Shown piece after piece: positions 34,637-44,746 of a stretch of 64,000 bases of DNA. The stretch covers positions 5,704,001-5,768,000 of the forward strand of contig NZ_CP150227.1 in the NCBI RefSeq assembly GCF_037971845.1. The letters run 5' to 3'. Under the pieces are notes generated by a model that worked only from the letters and a program-made list of their open reading frames with translations, had not been told where the DNA came from and did no database searches. Each line of letters begins with the position of its first letter. Within the stretch, counting starts at the first letter, position 1. The DNA comes from Paenibacillus sp. FSL R5-0766. GTDB lineage: Bacteria > Bacillota > Bacilli > Paenibacillales > Paenibacillaceae. The position numbers and the translations under genes were made by a program.

Positions 34637-36496
34637 GACGGAGTTAATGGAATTGATCGGAAAAGTCATTCCTTCGCTGCCTCCCAAGGTCGTAGGATGA
34701 AGCGCATACTCAATCTCCCCCGTCGACTCTGTATTCGCCCTGTTCAAGCGGTCCTGGGGGATTAACAGCTGATCTGCGTAAAGCACCTGCTCTCCGGTGT
34801 TTTTATACGAACCGATCTTTGTCGGTGCTGGGATTTGCGTCGGATCCGGTCCATTTTCAACGACAGTGCTGCCATCCATTACCTTCGTGGTTAAACCTTC
34901 CCACGTAAAGTCAAGTGCATCATTCTTCACATCAGGCGGGCCCGTTTGACCCTCAGCTATGCCTTTAAGCAGTTCTGTGTCATCCGGTACTTCAGGCGGA
35001 TCATATCCATCGCCTGCCACCACATCGGGAATGAAGCTAATTTCCCCCGTTTCCTGCGGTATCACATGAATCTCCACCTCCTCATCATGCTCCATCTCCA
35101 GGTCGGGCGCTGTATACCCCTGAGGCCAGAGCGTGATCCGACCACCATCAGGGAGAGCATAATTCTCCATTTCGGCTTGCTCAATGGAATACAGTTCAAC
35201 GTTATTGATCTTCCAGTAGCTGTAATTCCTCTCAAAGCTGAACTTGTACTGGTGTGGATATTCATCGGAACCTTGAGTATCTGGTTGAGGAATCGTTGTG
35301 CCATTAGGTCCCGGTAGGGCTGGTTGTTTAACCTTCCAAGTGCGGGCATAGGTAATATCGGCGGTACAATCATAGGTAATTGTGCCTTGCTGTTTGCCAA
35401 AGGTATGCTGGAACAGATAATTCATCGCCCACGTATTGGCATACAGGTGCTCCGAGGTCGGTATCCCCCGCGTGGCATCAAAATGTATGTCGTTCGTGGG
35501 ATCATCCGCCAGAATATGCCCTTGAGCACCCGGATCCATATATTCTACTTGCGGTGAAGCTATCTCGTTCGGTGGATTAATGGTAGGTTTGCAGGCTGCC
35601 TTCCCGTCCGGCATAGGATCTTCAGGAATAACTGTCGTTACTTTACGATATACACCTACTACATTCGTACCTCCAAGATAATTTGTAAAATTTCTTTCTG
35701 ATAACTTTGCATTTCTCTCTGGATCACCCGTTTGTACAAAATTCTGTTCATTTAACTTTCGTTTAGACTGAACATACGACTTCACTAGCTTATAGGTATC
35801 ACCTTGAAACGGAAAAGTTTTATCTAACATTACTGTATCTACTGGTTTACCTACTGGCCAATTTTTATCTACATCTTCAATGTCGCTCTCTACTTTTGCA
35901 GAATACATCTCTGTACCTTCACTAGTTCGATATATCTTGGTAACTGGATAGAATCCATTCACTTTTACAGGAATATCATAGTACTGTCTGAACTTACTAG
36001 GGTCAGCCCAACTTTCAGCATTCTTTATACTCTGAAGAGTCACGAAATCCGTATTAGGTCTGGATCCGTTAATAACATGAAATATAGAGCTTAACCAAAT
36101 CTGTCCACCATTGGTTATCTTCTCGAGTCCAGCAGCTTCTAAAGCATCATTCACTTGATTAACTGGCACTCGAAAATACGTAGTAACTGTTCTGTCTCCA
36201 TTATCTACTTCACGATATTGGGTTATTCTCACTACACCAAACGGCCCCCCTTGCTGGGGAGCACAATTGGTTGACGTACATCTTGCATTGCGAGCTATTG
36301 TGAATCCCACCGTTTTATATCGAATGGATGTAGATGCTTGTGTAGAAGTTGTACTAAATTCAATTGAACCAGAGGGGTTAAATCGAATATCATCTGCAGC
36401 ATATGCTACAGGTTTGATACTGAATACAACCAGTAATTCGATCAGTAATGAAACCATCAAAAAACATAAGACCAATCTCTTGACAAGCTTCTTCAT
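33122..36496 (-). CDS. Large secreted protein of the duplicated cassette (copy 1)
   Basis: 1124 aa. An N-terminal hydrophobic signal (LVLCFLMVSLLIELLVVFSI) directs export; the rest is a beta-rich, Pro- and Asp-rich extracellular protein without other membrane segments. I recall DUF5704-type proteins of Bacillota with this look, but the assignment is tentative. Residues ~621-1124 are almost identical to the second copy (39664-43030); residues ~1-620 differ apart from short islands such as RGIPTSE. It overlaps the upstream SLH gene by 4 nt, so the SLH and large proteins are made together, perhaps as a surface complex. Function unknown. Confidence 0.75.
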   Translation of the reverse strand: MKKLVKRLVLCFLMVSLLIELLVVFSIKPVAYAADDIRFNPSGSIEFSTTSTQASTSIRYKTVGFTIARNARCTSTNCAPQQGGPFGVVRITQYREVDNGDRTVTTYFRVPVNQVNDALEAAGLEKITNGGQIWLSSIFHVINGSRPNTDFVTLQSIKNAESWADPSKFRQYYDIPVKVNGFYPVTKIYRTSEGTEMYSAKVESDIEDVDKNWPVGKPVDTVMLDKTFPFQGDTYKLVKSYVQSKRKLNEQNFVQTGDPERNAKLSERNFTNYLGGTNVVGVYRKVTTVIPEDPMPDGKAACKPTINPPNEIASPQVEYMDPGAQGHILADDPTNDIHFDATRGIPTSEHLYANTWAMNYLFQHTFGKQQGTITYDCTADITYARTWKVKQPALPGPNGTTIPQPDTQGSDEYPHQYKFSFERNYSYWKINNVELYSIEQAEMENYALPDGGRITLWPQGYTAPDLEMEHDEEVEIHVIPQETGEISFIPDVVAGDGYDPPEVPDDTELLKGIAEGQTGPPDVKNDALDFTWEGLTTKVMDGSTVVENGPDPTQIPAPTKIGSYKNTGEQVLYADQLLIPQDRLNRANTESTGEIEYALHPTTLGGSEGMTFPINSINSVTVHTPVVNYSLVSDDQPHNQKTVPNMNRSALILERPFTVRIPTNGQHLDAGAYPGYGDRDYAKYYRIKQVRFPFDVYSADRAQFYPRNTWIDIQVPVLDTTFYLPVWVDEGDYQVQFRNIAENAPSNFSTEPEIDAQPDANKDLYYHAASDEVSVEVIGRLYDFEITDIADYNWELVFRRFKNSLAPTWISYWTGTQDIDGDKRGNKPQFTVPIRPGSHPLQGYQNVAVKTGYHFKFDFKTKGNMFGPRDGIRLTPTFDFVSKDGRTRVPVDLYYSTNQRNFIRIGSTEDQVKRFVILNDRLRQVPSEQLRDTATYKYNRYGEIHPGMMSERAYQEYYRDKFTKMKTPVGGYSLLLMPEQLRTFIGPKTNIPTTASADVLRANAAIQQWYGEYSLPAEPYVVQAGTNLAEYGRTHGGLDAKSPIFLKDGYIVVNFNFESIREGNLAAPHLQYIHAPLMNQWLLEGFQRKVEDSYGNSFTLRDGDVVFYHADRSSRDDFSAQVPH

Positions 36497-37809
36497 TTCA
36501 TTTCACGCAAAATTGAGTTTTTACTAAATAATGTAGTCATGCCACTAACCTTCAAATCATACGTATTTGAATTCGTGGATAACGGAATATCTGCATATCC
36601 TGCATATTTTTTTCCTTTTTTTAAGTTCCCAGCATTTACGAAACGTTCATCAAACATGATATTTTTGTATTTTATATAGGATTTAATTTCAAAACTAAAT
36701 TTAGTTCGAATAAAATAAAACGATAAGTCATCCGATTCGGTCACCATAGAAGGCTCCGCTATTAAAGAACCCGTCATGATGATCTTGTTCTCCTTAACCC
36801 ATTTCACATATCGTCTCATATCCGCAAGTACCACCCTAAATCCTTGATTATGATATGTAAATAATGTATTTGCCCATTCTTCATCAATTGTTCTGTAATC
36901 TACATTAAGCATTAAGTTATAGTAATTCTCCGTTGTTTGTTTCCATTGATCCATTAGAGCCTTATTGTTAAAGTTTCTATCCATCTTGGCTAGTTGGGCA
37001 GAAGTTCTATCTACAATAATATTGGGCTTCATCTCATACATTTCATTCGGATACTCTTCCAAAATAAAAGGGAAGTCTTTTGCATTTTTAGGCAAATTGT
37101 TGGTTCGAATAAGCCGTCCCCACGGATCCCGCTCCGCGTTCTTCGCTTTTTCTGCATTCTTTAAAGCTACTGTATCTACTTTCAGTGTCTGTCCACTTCG
37201 CACTTTACCAATTCGGTCTACAACGGTTAACGCTTGAGCACGAGTGGTTGTACCCTCGGGATCAAGCTTTCCGTTTCCCGTACCCGAAAGTAACCCATTT
37301 TTTACAGCAAGATATAGAAAATCATAATCATCTGTACCAATCTGCCCAATGGCGCGTGCTGCGACGTGTACCATTTCCATGCGCGTCATGGGTTTAGACC
37401 AATCTGAAGATGAAAAATCAGATTCAACATACAAATTATTGACTTTGGCAGAGGTGACATATGCATCGTACCACTTCGCATTGGACTTTGTAGGCTCTGC
37501 CTCATGGCCCAGTGAACTAACTATGAGCTTTAGAAACTCTGCACGCGTTACTTTATTTTCCGGATAAAACATGCCATTAGGATAACCACTAACAATCCCT
37601 TTATCCAGCGCCGCCTGAATACTAGATATTGCCCAATGCCCTTGAATATCCTTGAATGATATTTTTTGTCCCGCGTCACGATCTGTATTTGGATTCATTT
37701 GCTTACTATTTAAACTATTATCCAAAGAAACAGTTGGTTCTGCATGAACCTGAACTGTCGTTGCTAAAAGGGCAATTATCGTACTCATTAAGATTACTTT
37801 CTTTTTCAT
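36493..37809 (-). CDS. S-layer-homology (SLH) domain surface protein, cassette copy 1
   Basis: 438 aa from the ATG at 37809, nine nt after GAGG. Signal peptide to about HAEP. SLH repeats follow: SFKDIQGHWAISSIQAALDK with GYPNGMFYPENKVTRAEFLK, a second ending in MTRMEMVHVAARAIG, and a third with GTGNGKLDPEGTTTRAQAL. SLH domains bind pyruvylated secondary wall polymer, so the protein is held on the cell wall. The C-terminal ~200 residues are a unique domain (DRTSAQLAKMDRNF, FTYHNQGFRVVLADMRRYV). It is first in an operon with the large secreted protein. Confidence 0.82.
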   Translation of the reverse strand: MKKKVILMSTIIALLATTVQVHAEPTVSLDNSLNSKQMNPNTDRDAGQKISFKDIQGHWAISSIQAALDKGIVSGYPNGMFYPENKVTRAEFLKLIVSSLGHEAEPTKSNAKWYDAYVTSAKVNNLYVESDFSSSDWSKPMTRMEMVHVAARAIGQIGTDDYDFLYLAVKNGLLSGTGNGKLDPEGTTTRAQALTVVDRIGKVRSGQTLKVDTVALKNAEKAKNAERDPWGRLIRTNNLPKNAKDFPFILEEYPNEMYEMKPNIIVDRTSAQLAKMDRNFNNKALMDQWKQTTENYYNLMLNVDYRTIDEEWANTLFTYHNQGFRVVLADMRRYVKWVKENKIIMTGSLIAEPSMVTESDDLSFYFIRTKFSFEIKSYIKYKNIMFDERFVNAGNLKKGKKYAGYADIPLSTNSNTYDLKVSGMTTLFSKNSILREMK

Positions 37810-37902
37810 CTGTGTTGGCCTCATTTCAATAAGAATAGTTAATTTCTTTGCTATGTAAATTCTTGCTGTTATATGTGCATAAATGAACAAACTTTAAAGC
37901 TA

Positions 37903-39189
37903 CTAAATTCCCACACCACTATCGGCCTGGATAAACAAGTCGGCCTTGTTCTGGATATAATCTACAAGATCTGATGTATGTTCCAAATGCCATTCATCTA
38001 GCTGCTTAATACTCATCTGAAGATCCCATACAATCGGCACAAGCCGCTGACTATGACTGCTTTCGGTGTACTCAAAAAAGTTCCGCTGGATTCGCTCGAA
38101 GGTACGGCTCATATCCTGCGCTTGGCGACTCCACTTCCCTGCAATCTCCTTCAGTTCTTCTGGCGTTAACTCGATGGTTCCTGCCGAGTACCCACCTACA
38201 ACGTTAACCACAGACTTGAAACCTTTGGATAGGGTATCCCATGCTTCACGTGCATGATCCAGGATGTTATGATCCGAAGGTTTTCGCGGAGAGAAACTCA
38301 CTCGTTCTCCCGTAATTTCATCATACAAGGTATTATCGATATACCCATCGTCATCGAAGCTGTAATGCTTCATATCGTGATATGAAGGTCCTTCCAGTGT
38401 ATCGTTATATTTTTCATGGGCATTGAGGCCATAACTTGCGTTGAAATCGTCATAATTGAAATCAATCACTAAGGTCGAACCTACATGCCGCTCATATCCT
38501 CCAAGCATACCACTTGCAATGAAATCTCCCGGATGAATAAAGTTGATCACTTGCCGGTCAAAACCTCCCTCTTCCGCTTTTCTGCGCATTTCTGGCGTCA
38601 ATGATGCGACGACGGTAGGTGCACTAAATGTTACTGCATCTATCCCAGTATACACAGCTGCATATTGCGCATTGGCTCCACCCAAAGAATGTCCTGTGAG
38701 TGTGAAGTCCGCGTCTGGATACTTACTCTGCATCTCCTTCACATAATCTTCAGCCTCATATAGCTGATTTTCAAAACCCAGTCCCTTGCTGATGTTTTTT
38801 TGAGTGTCCCCTAGCCAATCCTCAAGTTGAGAAAGACCTAGCGAGTCTTCTATTCCTTTAGAAATTTTCTTTTCCAATGGAAATCGGAGATCGTCAAAAG
38901 CTCTATTGATCGTTGCTCCAATTTCAGGAAGACCTATATTTAGAACATCCGCTTATAGATCAGGAGCTTTTCTATCCCAAGTGCTGGAGCCTTCCGTTCC
39001 TCGGAAAGCAACGACCGCTTGTTTCGTATCAGGATTATAAAAGGTCACTGCATCCATACCCGATGAATTATGTTTTTGGTCTATTATTTCCCAGCCTGGG
39101 AGACTATCTATTTTGTTAGTTTTAAAATCATTGTATGCTTCGCTCGACATTTTTTTATAGGTTAGATCACTAATGTCCCTATTTCCCAC
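37903..39189 (-). pseudogene. Second lipase (TslA-like) copy, interrupted by one nonsense codon
   Basis: The reading frame is continuous with that of the first lipase but contains TAA at 38955-38953, where the first copy has AAA: APDL-stop-ADVLNIGLPE. Before and after the stop the frame is open, with GHSLGG, HPGDFI and HDMKHYSF all intact and the C-terminal helical domain almost identical to copy 1. The segment between the stop and GHSLGG has diverged. A TTG codon 76 nt downstream could restart translation and give ~324 residues, but these would lack the oxyanion region. Likely start is the GTG at 39189, overlapping the lipoprotein gene. No WXG-like gene follows. Confidence 0.85.
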
Positions 39190-39556
39190 TATTTCCACCT
39201 CTATCTCTAATATATGGGTCATAGCCCTTATTAACTAAAAACTCTTCTAATTCTGTATTAAAACTGAAAGATTCCTTTTCATTCGACTCGTAATCAACTG
39301 ACACACTGAAGATAAGATTCTCATGATCTGTTACATGTCCAGATACGGTAACCCAACTCATCGCCATTTTAGGCAAAATTTTCTTTTCTGTAATTGTCAC
39401 ATCCAAGTCAAATTTTTCTTTCAAATACTGAATGGCAATGGCCTCCGAACGATCTATAATTTCTTGGTCTTTATCTTTTGTATCCACTCCTGAACACCCT
39501 CCTAAAATGAAAACTATCATTATGGTAAATGTAATTATTTTTATCATCCGGGACAC
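39179..39556 (-). CDS. Small lipoprotein, second copy of the candidate immunity protein
   Basis: 125 aa from the GTG at 39556, chosen by analogy with copy 1 (GAGGG six nt upstream). Same signal peptide and LGGC lipobox, same helix and strand order (RSEAIAIQYLKEKFDLDVTI, SWVTVSGHVTDHE, FSVSVDYESNEKESFSF), plus ~10 extra charged residues at the C-terminus. It differs from copy 1 most in the strand segment, as expected if specificity has changed. It remains intact although the lipase next to it has a stop codon, which would be consistent with retained protection. Confidence 0.72.
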   Translation of the reverse strand: MSRMIKIITFTIMIVFILGGCSGVDTKDKDQEIIDRSEAIAIQYLKEKFDLDVTITEKKILPKMAMSWVTVSGHVTDHENLIFSVSVDYESNEKESFSFNTELEEFLVNKGYDPYIRDRGGNSGK

Positions 39557-39588
39557 AACCATCCCTCACTTTATGGATCTATTTGTAA

Positions 39589-39634
39589 ATAGATAGAAGA
39601 AATCCTCTGGTTAAAGGATTTCTTCTATCAGGAT
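39589..39634 (-). terminator. Hairpin before the second lipoprotein gene
   Basis: ATAGAAGAAATCC and GGATTTCTTCTAT again form perfect arms, the same arrangement as at 33053-33091, so the hairpin was part of the duplicated unit. Confidence 0.65.
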
Positions 39635-39663
39635 CTAATCAATAAAACTCACTTGCGTTTTCT

Positions 39664-41178
39664 TTAATGCGGTACCTGCGCACTGAAATCATCCCGGCTG
39701 GAGCGATCGGCATGGTAGAAGACTACGTCGCCGTCCCGCAACGTAAAGCTATTTCCGTAGCTATCCTCTACCTCACGCTGGAATCCTTCTAGCAACCATT
39801 GATTCATCAGTGGGGCATGGATATACTGCAGATGCGGCGCCGCCAGATTCCCCTCTCGAATGGACTCAAAGTTGAAGTTCACCACGACATACCCATCCTT
39901 CAGGAAGATCGGCGATTTAGCATCCAATCCGCCATGCGTACGTCCATACTCAGCCAAGTTTGTTCCCGCTTGCACCACATAGGGCTCGGCAGGTAGACTG
40001 TATTCCCCGTACCATTGTTGAATGGCTGCATTCGCACGCAGTACATCTGCGCTGGCGGTGGTGGGAATATTCGTTTTCGGACCGATAAATGTCCGCAACT
40101 GTTCTGGCATCAAGAGCAGGCTATATCCACCTACCGGAGTTTTCATTTTCGTGAACTTGTCTCGATAGTACTCTTGATACGCTCGTTCACTCATCATCCC
40201 CGGATGGATTTCACCATATCGGTTGTATTTGTATGTCGCTGTATCTCGCAGTTGTTCGGACGGAACTTGACGTAGCCGATCATTCAAAATCACGAACCGC
40301 TTCACTTGATCTTCTGTCGAACCGATGCGAATAAAGTTCCGTTGGTTGGTGGAGTAATACAGATCCACGGGCACACGCGTACGGCCATCCTTACTCACAA
40401 AATCAAAGGTTGGCGTGAGACGAATGCCATCTCGCGGGCCGAACATGTTGCCTTTTGTTTTAAAATCAAACTTGAAGTGATATCCCGTTTTCACCGCCAC
40501 ATTCTGGTACCCTTGCAGTGGGTGACTGCCGGGACGAATTGGGACGGTAAACTGAGGTTTGTTCCCCCGCTTGTCTCCGTCGATATCCTGCGTGCCGGTC
40601 CAGTAAGTGATCCAGGTCGGCGCAAGACTATTTTTGAAACGGCGGAAGACCAGCTCCCAGTTATAGTCGGCGATATCGGTAATCTCAAAGTCATATAGTC
40701 GCCCAATGACCTCTACGGAGACTTCGTCCGAAGCGGCGTGGTAGTACAGATCTGTGTTGGCATCGGGCTGGGCATCAATCTCCGGCTCGGTACTAAAATT
40801 CGACGGGGCATTTTCAGCAATATTCCGGAATTCCACTTGGTAGTCTCCTTCATCCACCCACACGGGCAGATAGAAGGTCGTATCCAGCACCGGTACCTGA
40901 ACATCGATCCACGTATTTCGTGGATAAAATTGCGTTCGGTCAGCACTGTACACGTCAAAAGGAAACCGCACTTGTTTGATCCGATAATACTTGGCATAAT
41001 CCCGATCGCCATATCCCGGGTAGGACCCCGCATTCAGATGCTGTCCACTGGTCGGGATGCGAACTGTAAACGGCCGCTCCAAAATGAGTGCAGACCGGTT
41101 CATGTTCGGCACCGTTTTCTGGTTATGCGGCTGATCATCCGATACGAGCGAGTAATTCACGACTGGGGTATGGACGGT
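39664..41178 (-). repeat. Long duplicated segment, copy 2
   Basis: 1515 bp aligned gap-free to 33122-34636 and encoding an almost identical 504-residue C-terminal half. Confidence 0.9.
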
Positions 41179-43030
41179 GACAGTGTTGATACCATAGATG
41201 TCGAACTCTTGGTCATCGCCTCCATTCACACTGTTATCCATTAAGGTATAACGAATGGTACCCTCGCTGATGGTATCTTGTTTGTTCGCCTTACTGATTG
41301 GAATATAGTTATAGGGACTATATAATACATTCTCATCAATCTGCACGGGATCTGGAATTTCGCCGGGCTGTGGGCCGGATTCAGGGGACCGCTGCGGATC
41401 CATTACTGTACCTCCATTAAAGTAAAAGGCATCATTCTCTACCTCTACATCAGGGACTGCCTCCTCAGCCACACTCTGTAGATCTTCATCGGGCGGGGAG
41501 GGTCGATCCTTTCCTCCCGTTTTTGTGCCAGGCGGAGCTGTGACTTTGACTGGATTGGGTGGCGGATAATAATCCCCCGTCGTTTCCGCCTGAAAATCCG
41601 GTGGGACATCCCCTTCGGGTTGCAACGTGATTTGTCCAGATCCAAAAGCATAATTGATTAGCGTCGCCTCATCGATGCTGTATACACTTAACGTATCGAT
41701 CGTCCAGTAAGCATATGGACGCTCAACAGTATATTGTTTGCTAACCGGTTCTTCCGCTTCCTGTGGATCTGGAACTTCCCTCTCATTGCCTTCCGCATCG
41801 GTCTCTTTCTTCTTCGGATCCCACTTCAGGGTCCATATTTTCTCAACTTCAAATTGATATGTACATGTGCCCGTCATCTGTACAAAGGTATGTTCAAACA
41901 AATAATCTCGACTAAATACGTTACCATAGAGGCTTTCAGAGGTGGGAATCCCCTTGAGAACATCAAAAGGTTCATTACCCCGTTGATCTGCCCTAATCAT
42001 AGCTGTAACGACTGGATCCATAATCTGGCCTTCTAATGTCCGTCCGGGTTGGGGCTGTGAGCATGCAGTTACAGGTTCTTCTGGAATCTCGTTATCTTCC
42101 CCTACGGTTATCGTGACGTTTTCCCAAATATAGTACGGACCTTTTTTCCAAAGAGCAGTAATTTTTGCAGTCCCTCTGCCCTCTGCCTTCACTACTCCGT
42201 TGGAATTTACTGTTGCAACACCCTCTTTATCTGTCTTCCACTCGGTTTGTTCACGAGTTGAGACATTTACCCAGTCTGTTGTATTCCCTTGATAGTCAAT
42301 TTCGCGGACTTCTGCAGCAAGCTGAACCGTTTCTCCCTCCTGCAATATGTTATCCGAGTTAACACGAATCTCCTTCGTTTCATAAACATGAGCTATATAA
42401 TCAATATGCAACGGAGTCCAATATGCTACTTGCCATTTTTTTTTTATCGTCAGGTCTAGTACCATATTCTTTTTCTTCACTGAGTGGTTTCGGGTAACCT
42501 GTGAACACGTTAATCTCAATGAATTTATCACCTTGTGTAAATCTCGGCTTTTCATTGCCAGGTTCATATGCTGGGCCATCTAAATAGTTAATATCTTTAA
42601 CTCCAAGATCATCCATAAACCTTCTATCAAACGCATTCCCATTGATATCTTCCAGAGAATCTGGAGCGTAAACAGTAGCATCTATCTTGTCAATAAACCT
42701 CTTACTGACTGGATATCCACGAGTTCCACCCTGGTTCCAATGTGTTGTCGTAGTGACCCTACTACTTGGTAACTCTCCAGTTGCGGACCATACTTCCTCA
42801 TCCCCCTGTGTCCATATCACCTTAGGATTGGGATCTTTCTCCCCAGTAACAAGTACTTTTATTTTTTGTTTTCCTCTTGATCTACCTTGAGCATCAGTAG
42901 CAATCAATTTTTCAAGATTACTTGGATAACCTTTGTTGAAATGGTAATCACTAGCTCTCGCTTCACCGTGGGGGTAAATTCCCATTAATACAGTCATAAT
43001 TAAGATAATATGCAGAATTTTATTTTTCAT
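39664..43030 (-). pseudogene. Second large secreted protein, split by a frameshift at an A10 tract
   Basis: The N-terminal piece runs from the ATG at 43030 (AAAGG six nt upstream) with a signal peptide (IILIMTVLMGIYPHGEARA) and ends at 42401 shortly after the run KKKM. The C-terminal piece continues in another frame to 39664. The switch point is ten A on the coding strand (42445-42436). Dropping one A joins EEKEYGTRPDDKKK to WQVAYWTPLHID and gives 1121 residues, against 1124 for copy 1. A Big-2-like stretch (DKEGVATVNSNGVVKAEGRG) follows the junction. Either a broken gene, phase-variable gene, slippage product or base-calling error; the sequence cannot decide. Confidence 0.8.
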
Positions 43031-43044
43031 AAATCGCCTTTCAC

Positions 43045-44289
43045 TCATCTCCCATAAATACTTACACCTGAACCATCATCTGTTTTAAACCTTGCCACGA
43101 GTCCTTTGTAGTTTTTATCGTACCACTTACCAATCCACAACCGTACTCCGTTGTTCGATGAATAATTCGAAAAAAAGTTCTCGGCGTTTGAAAACGGTAG
43201 AGTTTTATACCCGAATTGCCTTGTCATGTCTTGATCTAGCCTTTGACCAAAGAATGAGTTCGCTAAGCCACCTCTATAGTCATCCAGATTAAATCCTTTT
43301 TTGCTTGGATAAATTGTTATTTCTTGAAAAACGGCCACAATATTTTTTCTTTTTGCAGTAGACTGATACCAATCTTTTTCCGATTCCGAAATAAAGAACG
43401 GGGCATATACTCCTTTCTTATTGTTCCAATCGGAGGCATCAACAGCTATAGTGCGATGGAGAACTAGACTCCCACTTTTATTGCTAAATGTCACTTTCTT
43501 CTCGCTTGCATCTGAAAAATCACGACCAGTTGTAAATTCAAATGGAGTAATTTCTTTAAAATTAGATTTCGCTACCCCGACAGATCTGATTTCATTTAGT
43601 GCTTCGAACGACGATGCCTTCTTACCTTCCATATTGGCTATTCTCAATAGAATTACCGAAGCTTCTGCACGCGTAGTGGTTTTAGTTAAGCCAAATGATT
43701 TATCCGGATATCCCGTCATTACACCTGTTCCGATCGCTACTGCTATATAAGGTGCTTTACTTTGAGAGATCCCTGGAGAAAATGCTTCTCTTACAGGAAT
43801 TAAAGATGTCTTGGTATCCTCCAAAGCTTGTTCGAAATCTTTGTCAGCAGCTGCTAATCCGGAACTAATCCACTTGGCCATCTCTTCACGAGTAATTATC
43901 GTACTCGGCTTAAAGCCGTTTGGATAATCCTTTACGTTAATAAATCCAAGAGATACTGCACGATTCACTTCTGTTTCACTCCAGTGACCGGTCAAATCCT
44001 TAAACACGTTACCTTGCTCAGTCTCTGGAGTCCCTTTCGCGACTCGGGCCAGCAACGCTGCAAATTCTGCGCGCGTGACGGTGGAGCCAGGCTTAAATGT
44101 TCCATCACTATATCCTTTGAAGTAGCCTTTTTCTACTGCTGCATCGATGGATGCTTTCGCCCAATGGTTCGTAGGCACATCTTTAAATGAGGTAACTGCT
44201 GCTTGACTCGTGTTTCCGACAAAAGGGAACATTCCAAAAACTAATGCACCGCTTAATATGAGTTGTGTTACTTTTTTCAAATCTTTCAC
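43045..44289 (-). CDS. S-layer-homology (SLH) domain surface protein, cassette copy 2
   Basis: 414 aa. Signal peptide with LILSGALVFGMFPF and a cut near SQAA. Three SLH repeats: SFKDVPTNHWAKASIDAAVE, VFKDLTGHWSETEVNRAVSL and a third with TGYPDKSFGLTKTTTRAEAS. The C-terminal ~150 residues are a unique domain (FFISESEKDWYQS, FQEITIYPSKKGFNLDDY, NFFSNYSSNNGVRLWIG) also present in the relic at 44747-45290 but not in cassette copy 1. Its stop overlaps a possible upstream start of the next gene. It leads the upstream cassette. Confidence 0.85.
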   Translation of the reverse strand: MKDLKKVTQLILSGALVFGMFPFVGNTSQAAVTSFKDVPTNHWAKASIDAAVEKGYFKGYSDGTFKPGSTVTRAEFAALLARVAKGTPETEQGNVFKDLTGHWSETEVNRAVSLGFINVKDYPNGFKPSTIITREEMAKWISSGLAAADKDFEQALEDTKTSLIPVREAFSPGISQSKAPYIAVAIGTGVMTGYPDKSFGLTKTTTRAEASVILLRIANMEGKKASSFEALNEIRSVGVAKSNFKEITPFEFTTGRDFSDASEKKVTFSNKSGSLVLHRTIAVDASDWNNKKGVYAPFFISESEKDWYQSTAKRKNIVAVFQEITIYPSKKGFNLDDYRGGLANSFFGQRLDQDMTRQFGYKTLPFSNAENFFSNYSSNNGVRLWIGKWYDKNYKGLVARFKTDDGSGVSIYGR

Positions 44290-44746
44290 GCTCCATTTTT
44301 ATTGTTTTCTGTGGAACCTTTATGCCTATGTATCTTTTTTCTTGAATCTAAATTTTGCTATCATCAAATATATAGGACTTATTTAAATAAAATAGTTTAC
44401 TAAGCAATATATCCCATTAAAGTTCCATGAATATTTTACCATAACGCGATGCCTATTCATAGGTATTAAGACTTATTCCTGCTTGTATAAATCCCCCTGA
44501 GTCCAGGGATAATGTTTCTTACCTTACTTAGATTACCCAATGCTTTACGTATTGTACTTGCTACTCTCTCCCTCATCTTTTCTCACAACATAGGTTCATC
44601 TCAATAATGAAAAACCTTTGAATGGCTTTTAAACACCATTGAAAGGTTTTTTAGTTTTGATTCTATCCTTTAATTTTGATACTTTTCTATTTATAGAAAT
44701 TTCCCGTTGCGACTAAGACTGCCTTAGGCTTTTATTTATTGTTGAG
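44290..44746. other. Intergenic region upstream of the SLH gene
   Basis: AT-rich. It should hold the promoter of the SLH-led operon, though I could not fix one. It ends with a terminator hairpin at 44609-44654. Confidence 0.5.
44609..44654. terminator. Terminator hairpin after the SLH relic
   Basis: AAAACCTTTGAATGG and CCATTGAAAGGTTTTTT pair with only small mismatches around a short loop; both strands have A or T runs. Confidence 0.75.
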
